Positions 1 to 7,183 are shown, numbered from the stretch's first letter. The stretch: 12,115 nucleotides of DNA from Sulfurovum sp. (GCA_015493425.1 WGDG01000091.1:1-12115), one strand, 5' to 3'. The notes: generated from the sequence alone by a model not told the origin. Numbers and translations are program-made.

Positions 1-245
1 CTGCGTCCAAAATGCATTGCAATATAGTAGTTGAAAAGTGCTCCGGCAAGCGATCCTGCAATGCCGATAAGGACAACAAGGTACAGGTTCATCTCTCCCT
101 GATAGGCAAGGTAGCCAGCGGGAATCATGATCACTTCACTTGGAAAGGGGAAGAAGGTACTTTCAAGGAACATCAGTAGGAAAATGCCCCAGTAACCCAT
201 TGCGCCAATGGTATCGACCAGAAAGGCAGCAATATCGTGAAGCAT
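1..245 (-). CDS. DedA-family (SNARE-associated/VTT) membrane protein, N-terminal part, cut by window edge
   Basis: Only the first 81 codons are present; the gene runs off the left edge. The translation starts MLHDIAAFLVDTIG and continues with hydrophobic helices. It contains the DedA-family signature with a Glu before the re-entrant segment (LESTFFPFPSEV) followed by a P-A-G turn near residue 44, then a Gly-rich helix ending near HFGR. DedA proteins are inner-membrane proteins, some of which flip undecaprenyl-phosphate or phosphatidylethanolamine or affect proton-motive force and drug tolerance; which applies here cannot be told. The ATG lies 5 nt after the accA stop, so it is probably translated as the last visible gene of the acpP-fabF-accA transcript. 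No strong Shine-Dalgarno is visible, so coupling to accA is likely. The family call is good; the substrate is unknown. Confidence 0.8.
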   Translation of the reverse strand, partial: MLHDIAAFLVDTIGAMGYWGIFLLMFLESTFFPFPSEVIMIPAGYLAYQGEMNLYLVVLIGIAGSLAGALFNYYIAMHFGR

Positions 246-250
246 CAGTG

Positions 251-1186
251 CTATTCGCTGTAGGCACCCACAGAGGTGAGTCTTTCATAGCGTTTTTCAA
301 GCAATTCGTCTGTCGAAAGCTCTTGAAGTTCCTTGACAGTCTCAAGGAAGTAGTTTTTCAACACTTCTGCTGCTGCTTTTTTGTCACGGTGTGCTCCGAT
401 AAGCGGTTCATCGAGCACATCATCGATCAGCTTGTGCTCAAGGAGATCATTCGGGGTAATTTTAAGCGCTTTTGTCGCTGTTTCCACCTTGCTTGGGTCA
501 TTCCATAGAATTGCAGAACATCCTTCCGGAGAAATGACTGCAAAGATTGAATATCGCATCATCGCCAGTCTGTCCGCCACACCGATGGCAAGTGCACCAC
601 CGGAACCACCTTCACCGATGACCACAGAGACCATCGGTACTTTCGTTGCAGCAAATTCAAAAAGGTTTCTGGCGATCGCTTCACTCTGCCCGCGTTCTTC
701 CGCACCCAATCCGGGGTAGGCACCCGGAGTGTCCACAAGCATCAGAACAGGAATGTTGAATTTTTCTGCCAGTCTGACTGCCCGCAGTGCTTTACGGTAT
801 CCTTCCGGATTTGGCATACCGAAGTTACGTTTGATCTTGTTCTTGACCCCACGTCCTTTCTGTTCACCAATGACCATTGTTTTCTGACCGTCAATCCATC
901 CCATATAGCACAAAATGGCAGGATCATCCCGGAAGGCACGGTCACCATGAATTTCATAGGGATTATCAAGAATCATCTTGATATAGTCAAGCGCATAGGG
1001 TCTGTCGGGATGTCTGGCCAACTGAAGTTTCTGGTAGTCACTCAGTGAACCAAAAGTTTTTTCTACCTCTTTTTGCAGCTCTTTCTGCAGTTTTTCCACC
1101 TGTTCAAGGTTGGCAACGGCATGTGCAGAGACAATCTCTTCCTGCAGCTTTTCAATCTTGCTCTCAAAATCCAGATAGGTTGCCAT
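251..1186 (-). CDS. accA: Acetyl-CoA carboxylase carboxyltransferase subunit alpha
   Basis: AccA is the alpha half of the carboxyltransferase that, with AccD, moves the carboxyl group from carboxybiotin (on AccB) to acetyl-CoA, giving malonyl-CoA for fatty-acid synthesis in the cytoplasm. The product is 311 residues, close to the usual 310-320. An N-terminal coiled-coil-like helix (about 5-45) precedes the crotonase-like fold. Conserved blocks are VDTPGAYPG (151-159), the glycine-rich GEGGSGGALAIG (191-202) that forms an oxyanion hole, and SPEGCSAILW (219-228). The ATG is preceded by AAGGAT at good spacing. It starts 14 nt after the fabF stop, so it is in one transcript with acpP and fabF. 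AccD and AccBC are not in the window. The gene looks intact. Confidence 0.96.
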   Translation of the reverse strand: MATYLDFESKIEKLQEEIVSAHAVANLEQVEKLQKELQKEVEKTFGSLSDYQKLQLARHPDRPYALDYIKMILDNPYEIHGDRAFRDDPAILCYMGWIDGQKTMVIGEQKGRGVKNKIKRNFGMPNPEGYRKALRAVRLAEKFNIPVLMLVDTPGAYPGLGAEERGQSEAIARNLFEFAATKVPMVSVVIGEGGSGGALAIGVADRLAMMRYSIFAVISPEGCSAILWNDPSKVETATKALKITPNDLLEHKLIDDVLDEPLIGAHRDKKAAAEVLKNYFLETVKELQELSTDELLEKRYERLTSVGAYSE

Positions 1187-1200
1187 GGATGATCCTTGCT

Positions 1201-2418
1201 TTATACTTTTCTGAAAATGACAACACCGTTAGTACCGCCAAATCCAAAGGAGTTACTCATTACTGTATTGATTTCCGCTTTTCTCGCTTCATTTGGTACA
1301 TAATCGAGGTCACAGTTCTCATCAGGTGTCGTGTAGTTAATGGTTGGAGGCAGGACACCGTCTCTCATAGCCATCAGTGAAACAACAGCTTCAATGGCTC
1401 CCGCAGCACCAAGACAGTGGCCAACCTGCCCCTTGATAGAACTGACAGGCGGGCAGTTTTCTTTACCGCCGAAGAGCTCTTTAAGGGCCGCAGTTTCATT
1501 TTTGTCATTAACCGGCGTAGAGGTGCCGTGTGCATTGACATAGTCAACTTTTGGTTCTCCAGCCATTGTGTATGCCATCTTCATTGCACGCAGAGGGCCG
1601 TCCATAGTTGGTGTTGTAATATGATTCGCATCACCGCTTTCACCAAACCCAATGATCTCACCGTAAATGGTTGCACCACGTGCTACGGCATCTTCATAGG
1701 TTTCAAGTACCAAAGCTGCGGCACCCTCGCCCATTACAAAACCGTCACGATCTGCATCGAATGGCCGGGAAGAAGCTTGCGGGTCATCATTTCTGGTTGA
1801 AAGGGCTTTCATTGCAGCAAAACCGCCGACTCCGGCTGCACAGATCGCCGCTTCGGCACCCACAACCAGCATTTTATCCGCTGTCCCGATCATAATCGAT
1901 TTGGTCGCTTCACCAATCGCATGGGTTCCTGCTGCACAGGCAGTGACAGAAGAGAGGTTCGGTCCTTTGAGTGTATGATCAATAGATACAAACCCACCCA
2001 GCATATTGACAAGAGAAGAGGGAATGAAGAATGGCGAGATTCTTCTCGGACCACGTGTTGCCGCGATCACTGAGTTTTTCTCAATATTGATCAGACCGCC
2101 GATCCCGGAAGCAGACGCTACCCCAAAGCGATCCCTGTCAATATCATCGCCCAAATTGGCATCCGCCATCGCTTCCTGTGCCGCTTTGAGACCAAGTTGA
2201 ATGAAGCGGTCAGCTTTTTTAACCTCTTTAGGATCCATTACCGTCGTCGGATCAAAATCAGTGATCTCTCCGGCAATTTTGACACTGTGTTTTTCTGTAT
2301 CGAAAGACTCAATCAGTTTAATACCGCATTTTCCCTCTACGATTGCAGAGAATGAACTCTCTTTGTCCAACCCCAGAGAGTTGATCATTCCCAAACCTGT
2401 TACCACTACTCTTTTCAC
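1201..2418 (-). CDS. fabF: 3-oxoacyl-[acyl-carrier-protein] synthase II (KAS II)
   Basis: FabF condenses malonyl-ACP with an acyl-ACP, the elongation step of type II fatty-acid synthesis. The 405-residue product shows the full thiolase-fold active site: nucleophile Cys161 in VTACAAGTHAIG, His297 in NAHGTSTPVND, Lys329 in SSIKG and His334 in GHCLGAAGA. The Cys-His-His triad, rather than Cys-His-Asn, separates it from FabH. The start is GTG (2416-2418), supported by GGAG five bases upstream, and the protein begins MKRVVVTGLG as in typical FabF. It follows acpP, its substrate carrier, after a 92-nt gap holding a strong hairpin, and precedes accA by 14 nt. The gene looks intact and its function is firm. 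Confidence 0.97.
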   Translation of the reverse strand: MKRVVVTGLGMINSLGLDKESSFSAIVEGKCGIKLIESFDTEKHSVKIAGEITDFDPTTVMDPKEVKKADRFIQLGLKAAQEAMADANLGDDIDRDRFGVASASGIGGLINIEKNSVIAATRGPRRISPFFIPSSLVNMLGGFVSIDHTLKGPNLSSVTACAAGTHAIGEATKSIMIGTADKMLVVGAEAAICAAGVGGFAAMKALSTRNDDPQASSRPFDADRDGFVMGEGAAALVLETYEDAVARGATIYGEIIGFGESGDANHITTPTMDGPLRAMKMAYTMAGEPKVDYVNAHGTSTPVNDKNETAALKELFGGKENCPPVSSIKGQVGHCLGAAGAIEAVVSLMAMRDGVLPPTINYTTPDENCDLDYVPNEARKAEINTVMSNSFGFGGTNGVVIFRKV

Positions 2419-2482
2419 TGCTGCTCCTATCTGTTGTTCATAAGATATAGACGAATATTCCGTACAAATACTCAGCTATCTC

Positions 2483-2506
2483 TTACCGCTCCCCAAGGGA
2501 GGGTAA
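2483..2506 (-). promoter_or_regulatory. Stable hairpin between acpP and fabF (processing or attenuation element)
   Basis: In the transcript sense the arms are TTACCCTCCC and GGGAGCGGTAA with a TTG loop: ten base pairs, half of them G-C, with one bulged base. It begins 4 nt past the acpP stop codon. No T-run follows on the minus strand, so it does not look like a full intrinsic terminator. A stem in this position commonly protects or partly ends the short, abundant acpP message relative to fabF. The structure is read directly; the role is inferred. Confidence 0.55.
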
Positions 2507-2510
2507 AGGC

Positions 2511-2744
2511 TTATGCCTGTGCGCTCTCAATGAATTTGATTGCATCCGCGACAGTTGCGATCGCTTCTGCCTGATCGTCAGGAATTTCGATATCGAACTT
2601 CTCTTCAAGTGCCATAACAAGCTCAACGACATCAAGACTGTCAGCCCCGAGATCTTCTACGAACTTAGACTCTTCTTTTACCTCATCAGGGCTCACATTC
2701 AGTTGCTCAACAACTACCTCTTTTACATCATCAAATAATGCCAT
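2511..2744 (-). CDS. acpP: Acyl carrier protein
   Basis: ACP carries growing acyl chains as thioesters on a 4'-phosphopantetheine arm. The product has 77 residues, the normal length, is strongly acidic, and has the attachment site DLGADSLD with Ser36 as the modified residue. Helix II (SLDVVELVMALEEKF) is the usual recognition helix for FabF, FabG and other partners. A strong AAGGAG ribosome site lies just upstream of the ATG. It is the first gene of the acpP-fabF-accA-dedA transcript and has its own promoter (2778-2786). fabG, which usually sits near it, lies more than 8 kb upstream on the same strand. The identification is certain. Confidence 0.98.
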   Translation of the reverse strand: MALFDDVKEVVVEQLNVSPDEVKEESKFVEDLGADSLDVVELVMALEEKFDIEIPDDQAEAIATVADAIKFIESAQA

Positions 2745-2777
2745 TGATTACTCCTTAAGTGTGTTAAAATACGCAAT

Positions 2778-2786
2778 AGTATAGCA
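2778..2786 (-). promoter_or_regulatory. Extended -10 promoter of acpP
   Basis: The minus strand reads CTTTTTGCTATACT: a T tract, the TG extension, one base, then the hexamer TATACT (2778-2783), about 34 bp upstream of the acpP ATG. No good -35 hexamer is seen 17 bp upstream. This matches the sigma-70 style known from Campylobacter and Helicobacter, where T-rich periodic sequence replaces the -35. It would make acpP transcription independent of fabG and the accessory genes. Confidence 0.6.
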
Positions 2787-2831
2787 AAAAGTTCATAAAA
2801 AGCAGTAATTTCTTCTTGGCTCAACAATCAT

Positions 2832-2841
2832 ACAATATTGT
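2832..2841. repeat. Short perfect palindrome ACAATATTGT in the acpP/phosphorelay divergent spacer
   Basis: A 10-bp perfect palindrome lies about 45 bp upstream of the acpP -10 and about 200 bp upstream of the plus-strand promoter. A weaker inverted pair, AACAAT (2823-2828) and ATTGTT (2837-2842), overlaps it. It could be an operator for a dimeric regulator, but A/T-rich palindromes of this length arise by chance. No known regulator site was recognised. Confidence 0.2.
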
Positions 2842-2892
2842 TTATACGGAATCCAAACAGTTCCGACATGACATTTTATACCAAACGTGTGT

Positions 2893-3030
2893 ATGTCCGC
2901 TTCAAAAAAGAAAATTTCCGATCGTGAAGAGAAGCTTTATCTATCCAATATGTTGAAATATTTGAAAGACGAGGTTGACATTTATCTATTTCTCTTACAT
3001 TATTTTAAAATTTTTACTAAAATACAATAA
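2893..3030 (+). CDS. Possible 45-residue small protein in the divergent spacer (doubtful)
   Basis: The 348-nt spacer between acpP and the plus-strand phosphorelay gene holds one open stretch with some coding character. It starts at ATG 2893, encodes MSASKKKISDREEKLYLSNM followed by a hydrophobic, aromatic tail, and ends at TAA 3028-3030, just before the promoter of the next gene. The N-terminal half is basic/acidic and helix-like; residues 30-41 are hydrophobic. No Shine-Dalgarno is seen before the ATG, which argues against translation. It could be a true small gene, the remnant of a longer gene, or chance. No family is recognised. Confidence 0.2.
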   Translation: MSASKKKISDREEKLYLSNMLKYLKDEVDIYLFLLHYFKIFTKIQ

Positions 3031-3034
3031 CTTT

Positions 3035-3043
3035 TGCTATACT
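3035..3043 (+). promoter_or_regulatory. Extended -10 promoter of the plus-strand phosphorelay gene
   Basis: The sequence CTTTTGCTATACT has TG at 3035-3036 and the -10 hexamer TATACT at 3038-3043, about 50 bp before the ATG at 3093. Its core nearly matches the acpP promoter on the other strand. A weaker alternative lies upstream: TTGACA at 2975-2980 with CATTAT at 2998-3003, 17 bp apart. Confidence 0.55.
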
Positions 3044-3092
3044 TACGCATAAATAAAATATATGATCTTCATAAAGACAGGTAACGATTCCG

Positions 3093-5090
3093 ATGAAAAA
3101 AATTCTCCTTCTGACTACAGCCGCTTCGCTTCTTCATGCCGAAGAGTCAACCTCCCCTTATATGGCACTGGCCTACGGCTTGGTACTCCTGTTGATCGCC
3201 ATTATTGGTTTTATTCTTTTCTCACGTTTCAAAACCCCTGCCACAAAGAAGCGACTACGAAAAGAGGAAGGTACCGTAAAAGCATCCAAAAGCGCCAACC
3301 CGGAACTGGTCGAACAATACCGTATCGATATGAAAAAGATTAAAATCGAAAACCAGCCTTTTAGGCTTAGCGGTATGCTGCATATCCTAACAAACAAGAT
3401 CAGTGAGCGACTCAAAGCAAGCGGTCACCAGCTTCATTACGATGTCGACAATGAGGTAGGACGGTATATTGTGGGAGACAACGACTACATTGAACAGGTT
3501 CTCGAGGCACTTATGGAAGAGGTCATCGCGATGAACAGCAACCAGGAAGTTGTTCTCCATATTTCCAAAGAGAAAGAACAGCACATTGTTTTTGATGTCT
3601 ACAATCCTACAGCAGTGCTGTCAAAAACTGAACTTGAACACTATATGAGCACGACTGCGGGACAGGAAGCGGACAAACGCCTTGGCACCTTTATCAAAGC
3701 ACGCAATATTGCAGAGGCGATGGGTGGCTCCATCGAAATTAAAAGCAGTAAGCGTAACGGAACACACTTTATTTTTAAAATTCCCTACATCGAAGACCGT
3801 GACAACCGCAGCAATCAAGAAAAACTGAAAAAATTTCTTACTGGTAAAAAAGCACTTTTTATTGGAAAAACAAAATATGAAACCAAACGTGCACAGTATA
3901 TTTTCGATACATTCGGCATCAAAATAGAGCATATGAACCTCAGTGACTTTGAAAGCAAGAAGCCCGACCTCAAAAAGTATGATATGGCTATTCTTCGCTC
4001 TTCAAGCCTCACACCGAAACATATCAGTTTCTTCAAAAAGATCCATCAAAGCGGCAAGAAGGACTTTAAAACCATTATTGTCCACGAACTATTCGAAGAT
4101 GAAAAGACGATCAACTTCTCCAAACCCATTGCAGATGCCGAACTTTACAACCCTACCATTATTGGCGATGTCGAGGAGATCCTTTACCAGATGTTCATTC
4201 TCAAAAGCAAAGCGGTCAAGGGTATCAGCAACATGGATACATTTAATAGCGACACCTTTGCCATCAAAGGTACCCGTGACTTCAGTGAAGAAGATCTGCA
4301 AAAATTCCGGGGTGCCCATATTGCTGTAGCAGAAGACAGCAAGGTCGACATGCGTGTCATGCGGAATATCCTCAACAATATTGAGGGTATTAAACTTTTT
4401 ACAGTCAATAACGGAATCGAATTAATGGATCTTTTGGAGAAAGAAGAGATTGATTTCATCTTTGCCGATATTAACATGCCGCTGCTTGACGGTCTGACCA
4501 TGACACGAAGAATACGCTCCAAACCGAAGTGGGAGCATATCCCTATTATCTCTATCTCATCGATGGCATTCAAACAGGAAGTACGTGCCATGCAGCTTGC
4601 CGGGATGAATGCGGCAATCACCAAACCCATCACTGCACAGGATGTCTACATGGCACTTGAAAAATTCCTTGTCATTACACCAAAAATAGAAAGGCGTCTG
4701 ACACAGTGCCACAGCCAAGACCTCGACTACAAATGCAACACCTATGTACTCAATGTCGAAAAAGGGGCTGAAGATGCAGGAAGCCCAGAAAACTACCTTG
4801 AATTGCTACAAGAGACAATGGATCTGCTACAAGGGAGCGATGAAAAGCTCAAAACACTGATCAAAAACGAAGAGTATTCTTCGCTCAAAGAGTTTTCACA
4901 CTCCATGCTCGAACTATACGGTAATATTCAGGCCAATGAAATGGTCAAGATGTTTGAAGAACTCACATACTACCTCTCCAGCAGAAAAAAACCCTACCTG
5001 ATGGAGTATACGATGCTCTACAAGAAGAATATGCAGCGTCTGCAGGATGAAATAGACGCACTGGAGCAACACTTGCACAAAAAGGGCTAA
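3093..5090 (+). CDS. Membrane-anchored hybrid-kinase-like protein: degenerate ATPase domain, dead receiver, intact receiver, Hpt-like domain
   Basis: The product has 665 residues. Residues 1-16 resemble a signal peptide and 23-44 form a transmembrane helix, leaving the rest in the cytoplasm. Residues 74-95 (ending KIKIENQPFRL) match the second dimerisation helix and linker of BarA-type hybrid kinases, but the first helix with the H-box His is absent. Residues 115-232 follow an HATPase_c fold whose N-box Asn is replaced (VLEALMEEVIAM, Glu143) and whose D-box glycines are lost. Residues 251-370 look like a receiver with the acceptor Asp replaced by Arg302. Residues 407-526 are an intact receiver: Glu414/Asp415, acceptor Asp459, Ser489, Lys511. 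The C-terminus resembles an Hpt domain with His603 in FSHSMLELYGNI. It therefore probably passes or stores phosphoryl groups without making them. A weak AGGT site precedes the ATG. It is the only plus-strand gene, divergent from acpP and convergent with the receptor gene. Domain order is confident; the role is unknown. Confidence 0.8.
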   Translation: MKKILLLTTAASLLHAEESTSPYMALAYGLVLLLIAIIGFILFSRFKTPATKKRLRKEEGTVKASKSANPELVEQYRIDMKKIKIENQPFRLSGMLHILTNKISERLKASGHQLHYDVDNEVGRYIVGDNDYIEQVLEALMEEVIAMNSNQEVVLHISKEKEQHIVFDVYNPTAVLSKTELEHYMSTTAGQEADKRLGTFIKARNIAEAMGGSIEIKSSKRNGTHFIFKIPYIEDRDNRSNQEKLKKFLTGKKALFIGKTKYETKRAQYIFDTFGIKIEHMNLSDFESKKPDLKKYDMAILRSSSLTPKHISFFKKIHQSGKKDFKTIIVHELFEDEKTINFSKPIADAELYNPTIIGDVEEILYQMFILKSKAVKGISNMDTFNSDTFAIKGTRDFSEEDLQKFRGAHIAVAEDSKVDMRVMRNILNNIEGIKLFTVNNGIELMDLLEKEEIDFIFADINMPLLDGLTMTRRIRSKPKWEHIPIISISSMAFKQEVRAMQLAGMNAAITKPITAQDVYMALEKFLVITPKIERRLTQCHSQDLDYKCNTYVLNVEKGAEDAGSPENYLELLQETMDLLQGSDEKLKTLIKNEEYSSLKEFSHSMLELYGNIQANEMVKMFEELTYYLSSRKKPYLMEYTMLYKKNMQRLQDEIDALEQHLHKKG

Positions 5091-5097
5091 GAGCCCT
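5079..5097 (-). terminator. Intrinsic terminator for the receptor operon
   Basis: In the minus-strand sense, AGGGCT-CTT-AGCCCT forms a perfect 6-bp stem followed at once by a T tract (AGCCCTTTTTG), 4 nt after the receptor stop codon. The stem overlaps the last codons and the TAA of the convergent plus-strand gene. In the plus direction it is followed only by CCTTTAG, so it is weaker that way. Confidence 0.65.
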
Positions 5098-5100
5098 CCT

Positions 5101-7122
5101 TTAGAATTTGTAACGCAGGTTTGTATAGATATAGCGTCCGGGTTCGTTCATGAGCATTACCGGCCCGCCACCCGAAACAAGCGTCAGATCCTCATAGGTA
5201 TTGCTGACTGCATAGGTTTTATCAAAGAGGTTATCCACCCCAAGTGTGATTTCAAAGTTTTTCGTAAGGTGCTTGCTTGCCTTTACATTGAAGACAGCAT
5301 ACCCGGGAAGCTCCTGCTCCCCGTTCTCGGCATCGTAATCGTTCCACCCCGCTGCGGCGACCATCTCTGCACGCAGCATAAAGTCTTCTTCCGTGCCATA
5401 GTTGACCGAAGCGGTAAATTTCAACGGCTCAATCTCGGGCATATTTGTACCGTTTTGTCCGCTTAGAGGGTGGTCTTTCCTGCCGCGCTGGTATGCAATC
5501 CCGGCATCCGCATAGAGTATGTCACTGAAGAGGTAGCTGCCGCTCAGCTCAAAACCGTAGATCGATGCATCCATATTCTCAAATCGATTTTGCATTTTAT
5601 TCGCATTATAAAAGATGAAATCGCCAAGGTCACTGTAAAATACCTTTCCTTTCACAATACCGTTGCCAATTACAGTCTCCATCCCCAGATCGAACTCGGT
5701 ATTGGTTACCATCTTCAGATCATCTGTACCTATAGCCTTCCCTTTTTTCCGGAAATAGAGCTCTCTTGCATCCGGTACTCTTGAAGAACGTCCTACACCG
5801 CCGTAGATCTTTGTCTGATCGTCAAGATGATAGGTGACAAACAGGTTCCCGTTGAGGGCATTGTAATCATTCGAACGCAGATCTCCAAGGCCGGGCTTGA
5901 CGGAGGTATCATCATAACGCAGTCCCAGCTTGACTTCTGTCTTATCAAAATGAATCCTGTCTTCGGCAAAGAAGCCGATATTTTTCGTATCGACATCGGG
6001 AATACTTATCCCCTTATATACATCATTCTTTCCATAATAGGCGCCATCCCAATTTCTGAGTGAATAGTCAATACCCAGGGTGATTTCATGATTCTGTACG
6101 TCGAATCTGTTTTTAAGTTTGGCACCGTCGGTTTGTGTCGTCAGCCAGTTCTTCATTACCATCATATTTGAAGCTTTACGATACTGATTACTCATAGGAT
6201 GGTCTACTTTGGAGCGATAGAGCTGCAGATCGAGCTGTTTGGAATAAGTCCCGAGATCTTTGGCTGTATATTCTATGTTATAGATATCAGAATCATCATA
6301 AAGCGCATCCATCGGAGTGGAGGGGTAGAGTACATCGTCGCTTCGGTTTGCCGTATAGCTGAGTCTAAGCTGCTGCGTATCGGTAATGTCCCAGAAAAGT
6401 TTGGCAAGCAGTGTCTTTTTGGTGAAAGCATCCATATTTTGATACTGTGGCAGGAAGGCATTACCTTTTAATTTTTTGTCATGCATCATATTGCCATTCA
6501 GATTATCTGCAATATAGTTATCGATCTGCTGTACGAAGGTGTTCCCGTCACCGTCTTCATACTGTCCGCCCTGCTCTGCGGAAGTACTGAGCAGAAAACG
6601 TACCGTATCGATTCCGCCGCTGAGCATCAGTGCAGCCTTCTTGTAGTTCCAACTTCCAAATCCGAGGTTCAGGTCACCGTGAAACCTCTTTTCGGGCTTG
6701 AGGGTCTTGATCTTGACATCGGCACTGAGCACACCGAAATCCTCAACATCGAAAGGCCCCTCGTCGATCTGCACATAGTCAACATTGTTCGTCAGTACAT
6801 GTGAAATTGGCGGATCCATCCGGTTGGGACAGGCGCCATAAATCTTTGCACCATCGATTGTCACATTGATATTGTCCTTTTTTTGACCGCGAACAATGAT
6901 ATCATTGGCGATGCCGGAACGTCTGACAATGGAGACACTTGGCGACTGCTTGAAGAGCGCTTCGGCAAGATCCGCAGATTTGATTTCATCACCGTGAATA
7001 TCCTGAACCACTTCTGTATCAACCGTTCCTTCGACATCGATGCTCCCCAGCTGTGCCTCTGCCCCAAAAAGCGATGTTGCACAGACAATAGAAAGCAAAA
7101 TTCCTTGTGTTTTGTAACGCAT
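5101..7122 (-). CDS. TonB-dependent outer-membrane copper receptor, OprC/NosA-like
   Basis: Predicted outer-membrane beta-barrel of 673 residues that imports a ligand using TonB energy. I chose ATG 7120-7122, which has AAGGGGA just upstream and gives a clean signal peptide (MRYKTQGILLSIVCATSLFG, cut near residue 20-23); a longer frame opens 39 nt upstream but only from TTG with no ribosome site. A TonB-box-like DTEVV (about 35-39) precedes the plug. The plug holds CPNRMDPP with Cys98 and Met102; the barrel holds DDVLYPSTPMD (about 262-272) and DHPMSNQ with His308 and Met310. CxxxM plus HxM are the copper ligands known from Pseudomonas OprC, so the copper assignment is well grounded. The C-terminus ends in Phe, as barrel proteins do for BAM assembly. 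tonB lies 83 nt upstream and a terminator follows. Regulation by the neighbouring two-component system is inferred from direct repeats at its promoter. Confidence 0.9.
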   Translation of the reverse strand: MRYKTQGILLSIVCATSLFGAEAQLGSIDVEGTVDTEVVQDIHGDEIKSADLAEALFKQSPSVSIVRRSGIANDIIVRGQKKDNINVTIDGAKIYGACPNRMDPPISHVLTNNVDYVQIDEGPFDVEDFGVLSADVKIKTLKPEKRFHGDLNLGFGSWNYKKAALMLSGGIDTVRFLLSTSAEQGGQYEDGDGNTFVQQIDNYIADNLNGNMMHDKKLKGNAFLPQYQNMDAFTKKTLLAKLFWDITDTQQLRLSYTANRSDDVLYPSTPMDALYDDSDIYNIEYTAKDLGTYSKQLDLQLYRSKVDHPMSNQYRKASNMMVMKNWLTTQTDGAKLKNRFDVQNHEITLGIDYSLRNWDGAYYGKNDVYKGISIPDVDTKNIGFFAEDRIHFDKTEVKLGLRYDDTSVKPGLGDLRSNDYNALNGNLFVTYHLDDQTKIYGGVGRSSRVPDARELYFRKKGKAIGTDDLKMVTNTEFDLGMETVIGNGIVKGKVFYSDLGDFIFYNANKMQNRFENMDASIYGFELSGSYLFSDILYADAGIAYQRGRKDHPLSGQNGTNMPEIEPLKFTASVNYGTEEDFMLRAEMVAAAGWNDYDAENGEQELPGYAVFNVKASKHLTKNFEITLGVDNLFDKTYAVSNTYEDLTLVSGGGPVMLMNEPGRYIYTNLRYKF

Positions 7123-7151
7123 TCTTTCCCCTTGCTTAAAAATGTTTCGCA

Positions 7152-7160
7152 AGTATGACA
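7152..7160 (-). promoter_or_regulatory. Extended -10 promoter of the receptor gene
   Basis: The minus strand reads TGTCATACT: a TG extension, one base, and CATACT (7152-7157), a one-base departure from TATACT. It lies about 30 bp upstream of the chosen ATG, giving a leader of roughly 20 nt that includes the AAGGGGA ribosome site. The -35 position (about 7175-7180, ACACTA) is poor and is covered by the heptamer repeats, as expected of an activator-dependent promoter. This would let the receptor be expressed separately from tonB. Confidence 0.45.
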
Positions 7161-7165
7161 AGCTT

Positions 7166-7183
7166 GTGTTAAATTAGTGTTAA
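7166..7183. promoter_or_regulatory. Tandem heptamer operator, probable OmpR/PhoB-family regulator site
   Basis: Two identical GTGTTAA copies sit at 7166-7172 and 7177-7183, start-to-start 11 bp apart, in the 83-bp gap between tonB and the receptor gene. An 11-bp direct repeat next to or over the -35 is the classic binding layout for a head-to-tail OmpR/PhoB-family dimer. Partly related sequence flanks them (TGACAA at 7156-7161 and TTGACAA at 7186-7192), and a palindrome ACAAGCTTGT (7158-7167) overlaps the first copy. The window encodes exactly one such regulator (10612-11271), the obvious candidate. Confidence 0.5.

Noticed and set aside
4184..4633. Minus-strand open frame of 149 codons
   Set aside because: It lies wholly inside the phosphorelay gene, whose receiver motifs are clearly in the plus frame; it has no recognisable domain.
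7123..7161. Upstream TTG start that would lengthen the receptor by 13 residues
   Set aside because: The downstream ATG has a strong AAGGGGA site and gives a proper signal peptide; the extension would also overlap the proposed -10.
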